A stretch of 64,000 bases of DNA from UBA1715 sp045615765 (GTDB taxonomy: Bacteria > Bacteroidota > Bacteroidia > Bacteroidales > UBA1715), in the NCBI GenBank assembly GCA_045615765.1, contig JAZLFM010000048.1:6552-70551 (forward strand), written 5' to 3'. This document shows, piece by piece, positions 16,666-25,235 of this stretch. The position numbers and the translations under genes were made by a program. The stretch's first letter is position 1, and every line of letters begins with the position of its first letter. The notes under the pieces were generated by a model. It was not told the DNA's origin. It saw nothing but the letters and a program-made list of their open reading frames with translations, and ran no database searches.

Positions 16666-17535
16666 ATGACTATGATAACAAAACCTACGGTAGCATTAAT
16701 ATACGATTTTGATGGAACGCTTTCTCCGCATAATATGCAGGAATATGATTTCCTTAAAGAAATAGGAATTAAAAATAAAGATGATTTTTGGAAAGAGGTT
16801 GATGCTTTAGTTAAAACACATAACGCAAGCAATATCTTGTGTTATATGAAATTAATGATAGATAAATCTCGTGCTGCAGGAAAAAGTATTCGCCGAAATG
16901 CGTTTGTGGAGTATGGAAAAAGCGTTGATTTATACAATGGAGTAGAAGAGTGGTTTGATTTGGTCGAAGAATTAGCAAAAAAACATAATGTTATTGTAGA
17001 ACATTATATCAATTCCTCTGGTTTGAAGGAAATGATAGAGGGCACAAAAATCGCATCTAAGTTCAAACAAATTTATGCTTGTTCTTTCTTGTATAATATT
17101 GATGGGATTGCAGAATGGCCAGCAGTAGCTGTTGATTTCACAACAAAAACGCAGTTCTTGTTCATGATTAATAAAGGAATTGCAAATATTAGTGAAAATT
17201 ACCGGGTAAATGAGTATAAGAAGGAGGCGGATAGACCGGTACCTTTTAAACATATGATATATTTTGGAGATGGTGAAACGGATGTCCCTTGTATGAGAAT
17301 GATTAAATCGTATGGAGGCAATTCTATAGCTATTTATCCGAGTCGGAATAAAGATAAGAAAGAGACTGCAAAGAAATTGATACACGATGGTCGTGTAAAT
17401 TTTGCCTGTGTGGCAGATTATACAAAAGATGGTGAAATCTATAAAATTGTAGATGCAATTCTTTCTCAGATTCGTTCGAATTATGCCTTTGATCAATTGG
17501 AGCAACAAAATTGTGGTAAACTAACAAAAGAATGA
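16666..17535 (+). CDS. HAD-superfamily hydrolase
   Basis: A 289-residue haloacid-dehalogenase-type phosphatase. Motif I is IYDFDGTLS (nucleophile and acid/base Asp near 14-16), a motif II Ser/Thr is likely in HYINSSGLKEM, and motif IV is YFGDGETDVPCM. The cap lies between the first two motifs, as in type I HADs. The start ATG 16666 is 1 nt after the hicB stop; a TTG at 16657 would overlap hicB. The stop overlaps the topB start by 4 nt (ATGA). The substrate is unknown. Confidence 0.8.
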   Translation: MTMITKPTVALIYDFDGTLSPHNMQEYDFLKEIGIKNKDDFWKEVDALVKTHNASNILCYMKLMIDKSRAAGKSIRRNAFVEYGKSVDLYNGVEEWFDLVEELAKKHNVIVEHYINSSGLKEMIEGTKIASKFKQIYACSFLYNIDGIAEWPAVAVDFTTKTQFLFMINKGIANISENYRVNEYKKEADRPVPFKHMIYFGDGETDVPCMRMIKSYGGNSIAIYPSRNKDKKETAKKLIHDGRVNFACVADYTKDGEIYKIVDAILSQIRSNYAFDQLEQQNCGKLTKE

Positions 17536-19550
17536 AAGTTTGTATTGCAGAAAAACCAAGCGTTGCACGCGATATTGCCAAAGTGTTAGGAGCTACGGTT
17601 GCTCACGATGGTTATATAGAAGGAAATGGTTATCAGGTAACTTGGACTTTTGGTCATTTGTGTACACTAAAAGAACCACATGACTACACAGAGCAATGGA
17701 AATCCTGGTCGCTTTCGCGTTTACCTATGATTCCACCACAGTTTGGTATAAAACTCATAGAAGATTCTGGTGTAAAAAAACAATTCAAGATCATAGAATC
17801 GTTGATGCAGAATGCAGATGAAATCATAAACTGCGGTGATGCTGGGCAAGAGGGAGAATTGATTCAACGTTGGGTTATGCAAAAAGCGAGAGCTACATGT
17901 CCGGTTAAACGTTTATGGATTTCTTCTTTGACGGAAGAAGCTATTCGTGATGGGTTTGCCAATTTAAAGGACCAAAACGAATATCAATCTTTGTACGAGG
18001 CAGGTTTGGTTCGTGCTATTGGCGATTGGTTGTTGGGAATGAATGCTACTCGTTTATATACCCTAAAATATGGTCAAAACAGACAAATACTTTCTATCGG
18101 TCGTGTACAAACTCCGACATTGGCAATGATAGTGAATAGACAATTGCAGATAGAAAATTTTGTTCCAGAACAATATTGGGTACTATCAACGGTGTATCGT
18201 GATACAACTTTTACTGCTACATCTGGTAAAATAGATGATAAGGAATCTGGACAAAAAATCTTGGAGGAAATCAAGAATGCTCCGTTTGTTGTAAAAGATT
18301 CTTCGGATAAAAAGGGGACGGAAGCACCACCACGATTATTTGACCTGACTTCTTTACAAGTTGAATGTAACAAGAAATTTGCTTTTTCTGCTGATAAGAC
18401 ATTACAGTTGATTCAAAGTTTATACGAGAAAAAGTTCACGACATATCCTCGTGTAGATACAACATATTTGAGTGACGATATTTATCCTAAATGTCCACAA
18501 ATCATGGGTGGATTAGCAGGTTTGCAGAGTTATGTCCCGTTATTGGAACCATTCAAAAATAAAAAGTTGCCAAAGAGTAAGAAAGTGTTTGATTCTTCGA
18601 AAGTGACCGATCACCATGCTATTATTCCTACAGGAGTAACGCCGTCGGGATTGAATTCTGATGAAGAAAAAGTTTTTGATTTAGTTGCTCGAAGATTTAT
18701 AGCTGCTTTTTATCCTGATTGTCAATTTACGACAACAACGGTTTTGGGTATGGTTGAAAAATATGAATTTAAAGTCACAGGAAAAGTAATTTTAGATCCA
18801 GGGTGGAAGGTCGTATTTGAGAAGTCTACAAATGATGAAGAAGATAAAAAGGAAGATGAGGAAAAGGCTCTTCCTGTTTTTGTGAAAGGAGAGTCTGGAC
18901 CACATAATCCAGATCTTGCAGAAAAATGGACACAAGCTCCAAAACCATATACGGAAGCAACATTGTTGCGTGCTATGGAAACGGCTGGTAAAATGGTCGA
19001 TAATGAAGAATTGCGCGATGCATTAAAGGAAAATGGTATTGGACGTCCGTCAACGAGAGCTGCAATTATTGAAACTTTGTTCAAACGTAGATATATAATT
19101 AAGGAGAAAAAGAACCTTATAGCTACAGCAACAGGGATAGAACTAATCGCTCTTATTCATGAAGAATCATTAAAAAGTGCAGAATTAACAGGTACCTGGG
19201 AAAAGAAATTGCGTGAAATTGAACATCATTCCTATAATGCAAAACAGTTTTTGGATGAGTTAAAGGTAATGGTGTCGGAAATCGTACAATCTGTTATATG
19301 TGACAATACAAACAGACGTGTCTCAGTAACGGAAATTGTGGAGAAAAGTAAAAAGAAATCAGATAAACCGAAAACTCCTAAACAATCGAAGAAAAAAGAA
19401 ACGGTTTCAGAATCTCCAAAAGTGGATGATTCTTTAATAGGAACAATTTGTCCGCTTTGTAAAAAAGGAAAACTATTAAAGGGAAGGACTGCATATGGTT
19501 GTTCTGAATATGTGACTGGTTGCACCTATCGGGTTCCATTCTCTTCGTAA
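17532..19550 (+). CDS. topB: DNA topoisomerase III (type IA)
   Basis: A 672-residue type IA topoisomerase that relaxes and decatenates DNA. The TOPRIM domain starts KVCIAEKPSVARDIAKVLG and contains NCGDAGQEGELIQRW (acidic metal ligands). The active-site Tyr is in KKFTTYPRVDTTYLSDD. Typical core motifs are SIGRVQTPTLAMIV, DHHAIIPTG and NGIGRPSTRAAIIETL. A Lys-rich linker leads to a C-terminal zinc-ribbon-like segment (CPLCKKGKL and YGCSEYVTGCTY). It overlaps the HAD gene by 4 nt. The size and absence of a full Topo I C-terminus favour TopB over TopA. Confidence 0.93.
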   Translation: MKVCIAEKPSVARDIAKVLGATVAHDGYIEGNGYQVTWTFGHLCTLKEPHDYTEQWKSWSLSRLPMIPPQFGIKLIEDSGVKKQFKIIESLMQNADEIINCGDAGQEGELIQRWVMQKARATCPVKRLWISSLTEEAIRDGFANLKDQNEYQSLYEAGLVRAIGDWLLGMNATRLYTLKYGQNRQILSIGRVQTPTLAMIVNRQLQIENFVPEQYWVLSTVYRDTTFTATSGKIDDKESGQKILEEIKNAPFVVKDSSDKKGTEAPPRLFDLTSLQVECNKKFAFSADKTLQLIQSLYEKKFTTYPRVDTTYLSDDIYPKCPQIMGGLAGLQSYVPLLEPFKNKKLPKSKKVFDSSKVTDHHAIIPTGVTPSGLNSDEEKVFDLVARRFIAAFYPDCQFTTTTVLGMVEKYEFKVTGKVILDPGWKVVFEKSTNDEEDKKEDEEKALPVFVKGESGPHNPDLAEKWTQAPKPYTEATLLRAMETAGKMVDNEELRDALKENGIGRPSTRAAIIETLFKRRYIIKEKKNLIATATGIELIALIHEESLKSAELTGTWEKKLREIEHHSYNAKQFLDELKVMVSEIVQSVICDNTNRRVSVTEIVEKSKKKSDKPKTPKQSKKKETVSESPKVDDSLIGTICPLCKKGKLLKGRTAYGCSEYVTGCTYRVPFSS

Positions 19551-19598
19551 GTTTTGGTATATAAAGAATTAATTGTTATTATTAAATAAAAAAGAAAA

Positions 19599-20150
19599 AT
19601 GGATTCAAAGGTATATATATTTCTTGCTGATGGTTTTGAAGAAATGGAAGCTTTAATACCATACGATGTGTTGAAAAGAGCAGGTTTTGAAGTAGAACTC
19701 GTTTCTGTAACAAAAGAATTAGGAGTGATAAGTACTCATGGCTTATCTGTTTCTTGTGATTTGACAATCTCTGAGATTTCGCAGGGACAAGCTACCTTGT
19801 TAATTTTGCCTGGTGGTATGCCTGGAGCTTCAAATTTAGCTGAATCTAAAGATTTAGCTAATATGTTATTGAAACAAAATGAAGAAGGCAAGTGGATAGC
19901 AGCAATTTGTGCAGCACCGTATGTCTTAGGTGATTTAGGTATATTAAAAGGAAAACAAGCAACTTGTTTCCCAGGTTATGAATCTCATCTTTCTGGTGCG
20001 GAACATGTAGAAAGTTCAGTAGTGGTTTCGCTAAATGTTATTACAGGTAATGGCGCAGGCGCCGCTGTTAAATTTGCTTTCGCCATTGTTGAACAACTAA
20101 GAGGTAAACGTGTAGCAGATTTTCTTGCAGAGAAGATGTTGTTAGCGTAG
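19599..20150 (+). CDS. DJ-1/PfpI family protein
   Basis: A 183-residue DJ-1/ThiJ-like protein. It shows FLADGFEEMEALIPYDVLKRAG with the conserved Glu, LILPGGMPGASNL, and the nucleophile elbow AAICAAPYVLGDLG with Cys near 105. FPGYE and VVVSLNVITGNGAGAAVKFAFAIVE close the domain. The family includes deglycase/glyoxalase-like and redox-sensing proteins; the specific activity cannot be assigned. It lies 48 nt after topB on the same strand. Confidence 0.88.
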   Translation: MDSKVYIFLADGFEEMEALIPYDVLKRAGFEVELVSVTKELGVISTHGLSVSCDLTISEISQGQATLLILPGGMPGASNLAESKDLANMLLKQNEEGKWIAAICAAPYVLGDLGILKGKQATCFPGYESHLSGAEHVESSVVVSLNVITGNGAGAAVKFAFAIVEQLRGKRVADFLAEKMLLA

Positions 20151-20152
20151 AT

Positions 20153-20713
20153 TTAAAATCTCCATCCAATAGATGCTCCAATCGAAGGCTTTATAACTTG
20201 TGGGTCATATTTAGATTGTGCAGAAAAGTCTATTGCTGCTAAAGCGTTGCCCATTTGAATTTTAATTTTTGTTCCAAGTTCAATTAATGGGTAAACGCCA
20301 TCTTTGCTGAAATCCAATAGTAGAGGATTGATATAAGGGGCAATTGTGAAAAATCTGCCGTCGTTTACTTTGTTAATGTTTATGCTGATACCTTCTGGTA
20401 TAAAACAAAGTGCCGCTCCAATAACAGATCCAATAAGGTCTTCGTCAAAACAGGCTACAGCAATTAAGCCGGTGAATGCACCTATTGGACATTGGAATAC
20501 AAACTTATTGTCTTCATCGTTTCCAAAACGTAAACTATAATTTAGTCCTAATTTTCCACTACGAGGTTGCCATTCTAAAGAAGGTCCCATAGAATAAGAA
20601 ATTTCGGAGCGGATATTTGAAATCGCTTTTCCGTATAGAGAAAGCTCAAATGTTGATTGTGCCTTTGAAATGAAAGGTATGACAAGAAGTAGTATGCAGA
20701 AAAATTTTTTCAT
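20153..20713 (-). CDS. Exported protein of unknown function, possibly a small outer-membrane barrel
   Basis: A 186-residue protein with a signal peptide (MKKFFCILLLVIPFISKAQS). The mature part has alternating beta-strand patterns (TFELSLYGKAISNI, LGLNYSLRFGN, ISININKVNDG) and ends in IGASIGWRF, an aromatic terminus typical of outer-membrane barrels. The start is placed at the ATG giving a normal signal peptide; a more upstream Met would add nine charged residues before it. It converges with the DJ-1 gene, the stops being 2 nt apart. No family was recognised. Confidence 0.7.
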   Translation of the reverse strand: MKKFFCILLLVIPFISKAQSTFELSLYGKAISNIRSEISYSMGPSLEWQPRSGKLGLNYSLRFGNDEDNKFVFQCPIGAFTGLIAVACFDEDLIGSVIGAALCFIPEGISININKVNDGRFFTIAPYINPLLLDFSKDGVYPLIELGTKIKIQMGNALAAIDFSAQSKYDPQVIKPSIGASIGWRF

Positions 20714-20763
20714 ATCATCTTTTTCTTTCAATAGAAGCAAATAGTATGCCTAAAAAAGATTAG

Positions 20764-21741
20764 TTACCCCCATTTTTCAGCGATCTCGTCCAATAATGCG
20801 ATAGTTTCGTCTAAATCGGACAGGTTTAATAGTTTTATTCGAGTTTCTCTAAAGTTTTCTAGTCCTTTAAATGTCTTTGCAAATTGTCTTCTCATGTGTA
20901 TAACTCCACCTGGTAAACCCATAAATTCAACAGATTTCATCATATATTCTTTAATTTCGGCGACTTGCTCTTTTAAGCAAGGTTCCGGTAGGATTTCGCC
21001 TGTTTTCAAATAATGTTTTATTTGCTTGAAAATCCATGGCGCTCCAATGCTAGCTCGTCCAATCATAATAGCATCTACGCCATATAAATCAAATGCATCT
21101 TTTGCTTTTTGTGGAGAGTCTATATCGCCGTTGCCAATAATAGGAATTTGCATTCTTGGATTTTTTTTAACCTCACCAATTAATGTCCAATCAGCCTCGC
21201 CGGTGTACATTTGTGCACGTGTTCTCCCGTGTATTGTGAGCGCTTGAATACCAACATCTTGTAATTGTTCGGCAACAGAAACTATAGGCATATTATTGCT
21301 GTCCCAACCAAGGCGGGTTTTGGCAGTTACGGGAGTAGAAACAGCCTTCACAACCGATTCGGCAATTTCTATCATAAGTGGAATGTTTTGCAATAATCCA
21401 GCACCAGCTCCTTTGCCTGCAATTTTTCGAACAGGACATCCGAAATTTATGTCTATGATATCAGGTTTATATTCAGTTTCTACGATTTTTGCCGCTTCTG
21501 CCATAGCTTCGGCATTTTTTCCGAATATTTGTACCGCAAAAGGACGTTCGTATTCGAAACTGCGGATTTTTCGTAATGTTTGGTTTATAGAGCGGATTAT
21601 AGCATCACAAGCTGCAAATTCTGAATATAGTAAATCTGCGCCATGTTTTTTGCACATATAACGGAAGGATGGTTCACTTACATCTTCCATAGGAGCGGCA
21701 AAAACGGGTTGTTTACCGAAATCAATAGTTCCAATTTTCAT
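20764..21741 (-). CDS. dus: tRNA-dihydrouridine synthase (DusB-like)
   Basis: A 325-residue FMN-dependent enzyme that reduces uridine in tRNA D-loops. It carries FAAPMEDVSEPSFRYMCKKHGADLLYSEF at the N-terminus, the catalytic-Cys motif DINFGCPVRKIAGKGAGAGLL, TAKTRLGW, LTIHGRTRAQMYTGEADW, IIGNGDI and DAIMIGRASIGAPWIF. The start overlaps the stop of the CvfB-like gene by 4 nt (ATGA), so the two are co-translated. Confidence 0.93.
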   Translation of the reverse strand: MKIGTIDFGKQPVFAAPMEDVSEPSFRYMCKKHGADLLYSEFAACDAIIRSINQTLRKIRSFEYERPFAVQIFGKNAEAMAEAAKIVETEYKPDIIDINFGCPVRKIAGKGAGAGLLQNIPLMIEIAESVVKAVSTPVTAKTRLGWDSNNMPIVSVAEQLQDVGIQALTIHGRTRAQMYTGEADWTLIGEVKKNPRMQIPIIGNGDIDSPQKAKDAFDLYGVDAIMIGRASIGAPWIFKQIKHYLKTGEILPEPCLKEQVAEIKEYMMKSVEFMGLPGGVIHMRRQFAKTFKGLENFRETRIKLLNLSDLDETIALLDEIAEKWG

Positions 21742-22571
21742 AGAAGACGAATACCGTTAGATTCTAATGTTATTTTACCAGCTTTGTACAAACTGCCAAT
21801 TGTCATTTTAAATGATTTTTTACTCATGCAAAGGCTCTCTTTAATTTCCTCTGCTGAACTTTTGTCGTGTAAAGGAAGAAAACCATTGTTGTCACTTAAG
21901 GCTTGCAGTATTATTTCTTCGAAATTACCTATTTTATTTTTGTAACCGGTCGGTGACAAACTGATGTCTAATTTTAAGTCTTCTCGGACTTTTTTTATGT
22001 AGGCGATCTTTTTCTCTCCAATTGTAAGTTTGCCAGCCCATTCGTTTTGGTAAATAATTCCCCAATAGCTGTTGTCGACAATGACTTTTACTCCTAAGTC
22101 ACTTTGAGAGTGAATTTGTATTGAAACTTCGTCACCTTCGGTGTATGGAGGATTATATATGTCTAAAAATTTGTCAATCTTCGCAGAAGCGGCAATACGG
22201 TCAGAGTCTTTATCAACATAGATATATACCCAATAATTTTTACCAGCTTCCATACGCATTTTTTGTTCTCTGTAAGGAACAAATAAATCTTTGGGTAATC
22301 CCCAATCTAAAAATGCTCCGAATTTATTTACATCTTTTGCAGTTAGATATGCACACTCGTTTACTTCGGCAACAGGTTTTTCTGTTGTTGCAATAATTCT
22401 GTCTTCGGAATCAAGATAGATGAACACTTCAATTTCGTCACCTTCTTGTAGATTTTCGGGTGCATATCTTTGTGGCAATAGAACGCTGTCATATTCTGCC
22501 GCGTCAAGATAGTAACCGAAATCAACCTTTCGTAAGACTCGTAATGTGTTGTTTTTACCTAACTGTAGCAT
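21738..22571 (-). CDS. S1-domain RNA-binding protein, CvfB-like
   Basis: A 277-residue protein with three S1-like OB-fold segments (about 1-65, 70-135 and 140-210) and a C-terminal winged-helix region, the layout of the CvfB/YitL family. Landmarks are LRVLRKVDFGYYLDA, FGAFLDWGLPKDLFVPYREQ and GYKNKIGNFEEIILQAL. Family members bind RNA and act as regulators in Firmicutes; the role here is not known. It is the first gene of a two-gene operon with dus. Confidence 0.85.
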   Translation of the reverse strand: MLQLGKNNTLRVLRKVDFGYYLDAAEYDSVLLPQRYAPENLQEGDEIEVFIYLDSEDRIIATTEKPVAEVNECAYLTAKDVNKFGAFLDWGLPKDLFVPYREQKMRMEAGKNYWVYIYVDKDSDRIAASAKIDKFLDIYNPPYTEGDEVSIQIHSQSDLGVKVIVDNSYWGIIYQNEWAGKLTIGEKKIAYIKKVREDLKLDISLSPTGYKNKIGNFEEIILQALSDNNGFLPLHDKSSAEEIKESLCMSKKSFKMTIGSLYKAGKITLESNGIRLL

Positions 22572-22584
22572 TGTAATTTTTTTA

Positions 22585-22592
22585 CAAAGATA
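22585..22592 (-). promoter_or_regulatory. Putative -7 promoter element of the CvfB-like gene
   Basis: The minus strand reads TATCTTTG (TAnnTTTG), ending 13 nt before the ATG at 22571, predicting a short leader. Confidence 0.5.
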
Positions 22593-22634
22593 TGAATTCT
22601 CTAGTATTGATTTCAGTAATTAAAACCAATTTGT

Positions 22635-22642
22635 TATATTTG
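22635..22642 (+). promoter_or_regulatory. Putative -7 promoter element of the DUF1508 gene
   Basis: TATATTTG is an exact TAnnTTTG match, 31 nt before the ATG at 22674. Confidence 0.5.
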
Positions 22643-22673
22643 TAACAGAAGTAAATTATTAAAAAATATAATT

Positions 22674-23051
22674 ATGGGAAAATTTGTAATCAAAAATGCA
22701 AAAGGTGGTGTTAAGTTTGATTTGTTAGCAGGAAACAATCAAGTAATCGCGTCATCAGAAGTTTACACTACTATGTCGGCTTGTAAAAACGGTATTGAAA
22801 GTGTAAGAAAAAATAGCGCTAAGGCTAATCTTGAAGATCAAACAGTAGAAGGATTTGAAACTGCAAAAAATCCAAAATTCGAAGTTTATACAGATAAAGC
22901 TGGTAAAACTCGTTTCCGTTTGAAAGCAACAAATGGAGAAATTATTGCTGTTGGTGAAGCTTATGAATCAAAAGCTGGTTGTATGAACGGTATAGAATCA
23001 ATTCGTAAAAATGCTCCTGAAGCAGAAATCGTTGATAAAACAGCAGAATAA
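22674..23051 (+). CDS. DUF1508 (YegP-like) protein with two tandem domains
   Basis: A 125-residue protein built from two copies of a small domain of about 50 residues. Copy 1 has FDLLAGNNQVIASSEVYTTM then CKNGIESVRKN. Copy 2 has FRLKATNGEIIAVGEAYESK then CMNGIESIRKN. This is the YegP/DUF1508 arrangement. No enzymatic residues are known for the family and the function is unknown. It is a single-gene unit with its own promoter and terminator. Confidence 0.9.
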   Translation: MGKFVIKNAKGGVKFDLLAGNNQVIASSEVYTTMSACKNGIESVRKNSAKANLEDQTVEGFETAKNPKFEVYTDKAGKTRFRLKATNGEIIAVGEAYESKAGCMNGIESIRKNAPEAEIVDKTAE

Positions 23052-23074
23052 TTTAGACTTTTGCGAATAAGAAT

Positions 23075-23101
23075 AAAGGCAATCCTTATGGGTTGCCTTT
23101 T
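23075..23101. terminator. Terminator between the DUF1508 gene and the flippase-like gene
   Basis: AAAGGCAATCC pairs with GGGTTGCCTTT and is followed by T on the plus strand. The hairpin overlaps the last codons of the convergent minus-strand gene and may serve both. Confidence 0.75.
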
Positions 23102-24054
23102 GTGTTTTTAGATGATTTTATGTTCAATAAAATAAAAGAACCTGCTAATGTTGGTAAAACAATGTTTATTAGCCACACAAGGATACTGATCTGAAAAATA
23201 CTAGTTATTTGTTCTGTAAAAATTTCAAAAATAGCCATTGCGACAGAACCTCGTATTCCAATTTCTCCAAGAACTGATGTGGGGATTATTGTGGTGAAAA
23301 AATATGTTAAGGTTATTCCTACAAAAATTTCTATAAATGATAGCTCGGGAATGAGCATTGTTATAAGTAATCCAAATTGGGTTGAAAAAACACAATAACG
23401 AATAGCGCTTATACAAGTAGCAACGATAAAATCTTTTCGTTTGTAGATTACGAATAAAAGCTGCAGTTTTCTATAAAAGCTTTTACCTAAGCAGGTTAGT
23501 AAAGCCTTTTTTGTCCATCGTTTGCTCTTACAAAACCATATTATAAAACCAATGCTTGCTGTTATTAAAGCAGCTACTAAAGCGGTGATTTTTATTTTTT
23601 CATTTATAGGAAATGCAATGCAATAAATGCTAATCCCGATACATCCAAAAAATAATGTTGCAAATAATTGGGTTAAACTTCCTAAAAATGTAGCACAAAT
23701 GGCATCTTTATGTTTTTTCTGCAATACAATGGCCCGACCTCCAATTTCGCCTATTCTGTTTGGAGTTACAAGTGCTAAAGGAAGTCCGACTAATACACCA
23801 GCAATTGCTTTTTTATATGAGATTGTTTGGCTACAGTTTACTAATTGTTGCCATTTAGCAGCTTCTAATCCCCAATTTACAAACATGCATAAGCAAACTA
23901 AAACAAATATTGCCGGTGAAAAATTTGAATTGGAAAATATACTTGCAATATCTTGTTCGCTATTAGTGAATTTGTAGAATACGTACACCCAAGCCGCAAC
24001 AAAGACAATAATCTTTATGCTCCAAGTTGCTATTTTTTTCCAAGTTTGGCTCAC
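23086..24054 (-). CDS. Lysylphosphatidylglycerol synthase TM-like (UPF0104) membrane protein
   Basis: A 322-residue integral membrane protein with about eight transmembrane segments. It has the family landmarks of the MprF-type flippase domain: WGLEAAKWQQLV near 60, LALVTPNRIGEIGGRAIVLQ near 95, and SVLGEIGIRGSVAMAIFE near 270. There is no attached aminoacyl-transferase domain, so it would at most translocate a lipid. The 12-nt gap to an upstream terminator leaves no room for its own promoter, so expression may rely on readthrough from the acyltransferase gene. Confidence 0.8.
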   Translation of the reverse strand: MSQTWKKIATWSIKIIVFVAAWVYVFYKFTNSEQDIASIFSNSNFSPAIFVLVCLCMFVNWGLEAAKWQQLVNCSQTISYKKAIAGVLVGLPLALVTPNRIGEIGGRAIVLQKKHKDAICATFLGSLTQLFATLFFGCIGISIYCIAFPINEKIKITALVAALITASIGFIIWFCKSKRWTKKALLTCLGKSFYRKLQLLFVIYKRKDFIVATCISAIRYCVFSTQFGLLITMLIPELSFIEIFVGITLTYFFTTIIPTSVLGEIGIRGSVAMAIFEIFTEQITSIFQISILVWLINIVLPTLAGSFILLNIKSSKNTKGNP

Positions 24055-24069
24055 GTGTTGATTTTTTGT

Positions 24070-24097
24070 AAAAAAAAGGAGCTTTGTAGGCTCCCTT
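24070..24097 (-). terminator. Terminator after the acyltransferase gene
   Basis: On the minus strand GGGAGC, a seven-base loop and GCTCC are followed by eight T. It lies between the acyltransferase and the flippase-like gene and should reduce readthrough into the latter. Confidence 0.7.
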
Positions 24098-24100
24098 TCT

Positions 24101-25231
24101 TTATAATTTTAATTTATTCTTTACAGGATTTGCGTAAATCTTAAAGATGATATTTTCAATATCACTTTTGTTTTTCGGCATATTTAATTGATCAATGCCT
24201 GCAGCAATATAGTCTAAGAATTCTTTTTTATCGTTCTCGTTGTACCGGTCGGCAAATTTTTGTTTGCGACTTAAAAGATCGTATGCGATAAAGTTATTTT
24301 TCTCTAGAATATAAGCATCATATATTCGTTGGTCAATAATATTTGCAAGCTGTGTAAATTTATCACCTTTGTCTAGTTCGTCACATTGTTGTAATTCTTC
24401 GAAAGTGATAGGTTTTGTGACGGCAAAATTTACATGACCTTTGGGAGTAACAATACCGTTAAGGATACTTTGATAATCTTCGTCTTTATCTTTTATGTAT
24501 CTTGTGAAAGAAGAGATGAATAATTCTGCAGCTTTCATAAACACACAAGGTTCGTATTCATACGAAACGGCTACTGGAGTAATATTTAGCGACGTAAGGT
24601 TCTCAAGAAAAGGCTCGTCGCTACTCATAGCAAACATCTTAAGTACTGCCGCTTCGGTTTTGTCGTCGCCGTCTTTTGTTCTACCATTTCTTTGTGCAAT
24701 CCAAACAGAACGTTTTTTTTCTGTAATTACATGTCGAATGTACGATGATACTTCAACATAGTTTTTGTAAAGATCACGAATAGTACCGCTACGATTTATG
24801 CGAAACATTCTATTTAATTTCCCTAAATCGGCAGATAGCGCATTCTTCATTAGATTGCTTCCAAATGTGATTTCTGTTGGTAGTACGCCACATTGAAAGA
24901 AATAAAAGTTTAGTAGTGCGGCATCAAGTACGATATCTCTATGGTTAGAAATAAATAGATATGGTTTTTCTTTTTCTAATTCTTCGCCTCCTTGACAAGT
25001 AAAGTCCGTAATAGAAGTGTCGATAACTTTTTTAATAACGGAACAAGTGATATTTTCTTGGAATTGTTGTACGGTTTTTATTTTTAATATGTTTTGCTTC
25101 ACCTCATTTACCGATTTTTCAGGAGCAATGAGACTTACAAGATATGGGAAATATAAGTCAGAAACGACTCTGCGAACAGCCGCAGGAACTTCGTCGTCGT
25201 TAAAAGGTCTTATATCGTCAAAATTTTGCAT
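24101..25231 (-). CDS. PlsC/PlsB-type glycerolipid acyltransferase
   Basis: A 376-residue acyltransferase. The active-site region YLFISNHRDIVLDAALL has the His and Asp of the acyltransferase HxxxxD-type box, here with one extra residue between them, as in related Bacteroidales proteins. Glycerol-phosphate binding is suggested by MFRINRSGTIRDLYKNY, and WIAQRNGRTKDGDDKT resembles the EGTRS block region. The start MQNFDDIRPF at 25231 is 4 nt from the end of the upstream PaaK-like gene; an upstream Met would overlap that gene by about 100 nt. The acceptor and acyl donor are unknown. Confidence 0.8.
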   Translation of the reverse strand: MQNFDDIRPFNDDEVPAAVRRVVSDLYFPYLVSLIAPEKSVNEVKQNILKIKTVQQFQENITCSVIKKVIDTSITDFTCQGGEELEKEKPYLFISNHRDIVLDAALLNFYFFQCGVLPTEITFGSNLMKNALSADLGKLNRMFRINRSGTIRDLYKNYVEVSSYIRHVITEKKRSVWIAQRNGRTKDGDDKTEAAVLKMFAMSSDEPFLENLTSLNITPVAVSYEYEPCVFMKAAELFISSFTRYIKDKDEDYQSILNGIVTPKGHVNFAVTKPITFEELQQCDELDKGDKFTQLANIIDQRIYDAYILEKNNFIAYDLLSRKQKFADRYNENDKKEFLDYIAAGIDQLNMPKNKSDIENIIFKIYANPVKNKLKL

Positions 25232-25235
25232 ATTG

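Noticed and set aside
16972..17508. Minus-strand open frame of 178 codons opposite the HAD gene
   Set aside because: It lies wholly within the HAD gene, is Ile/Tyr/Cys-rich and shows no recognisable motif.
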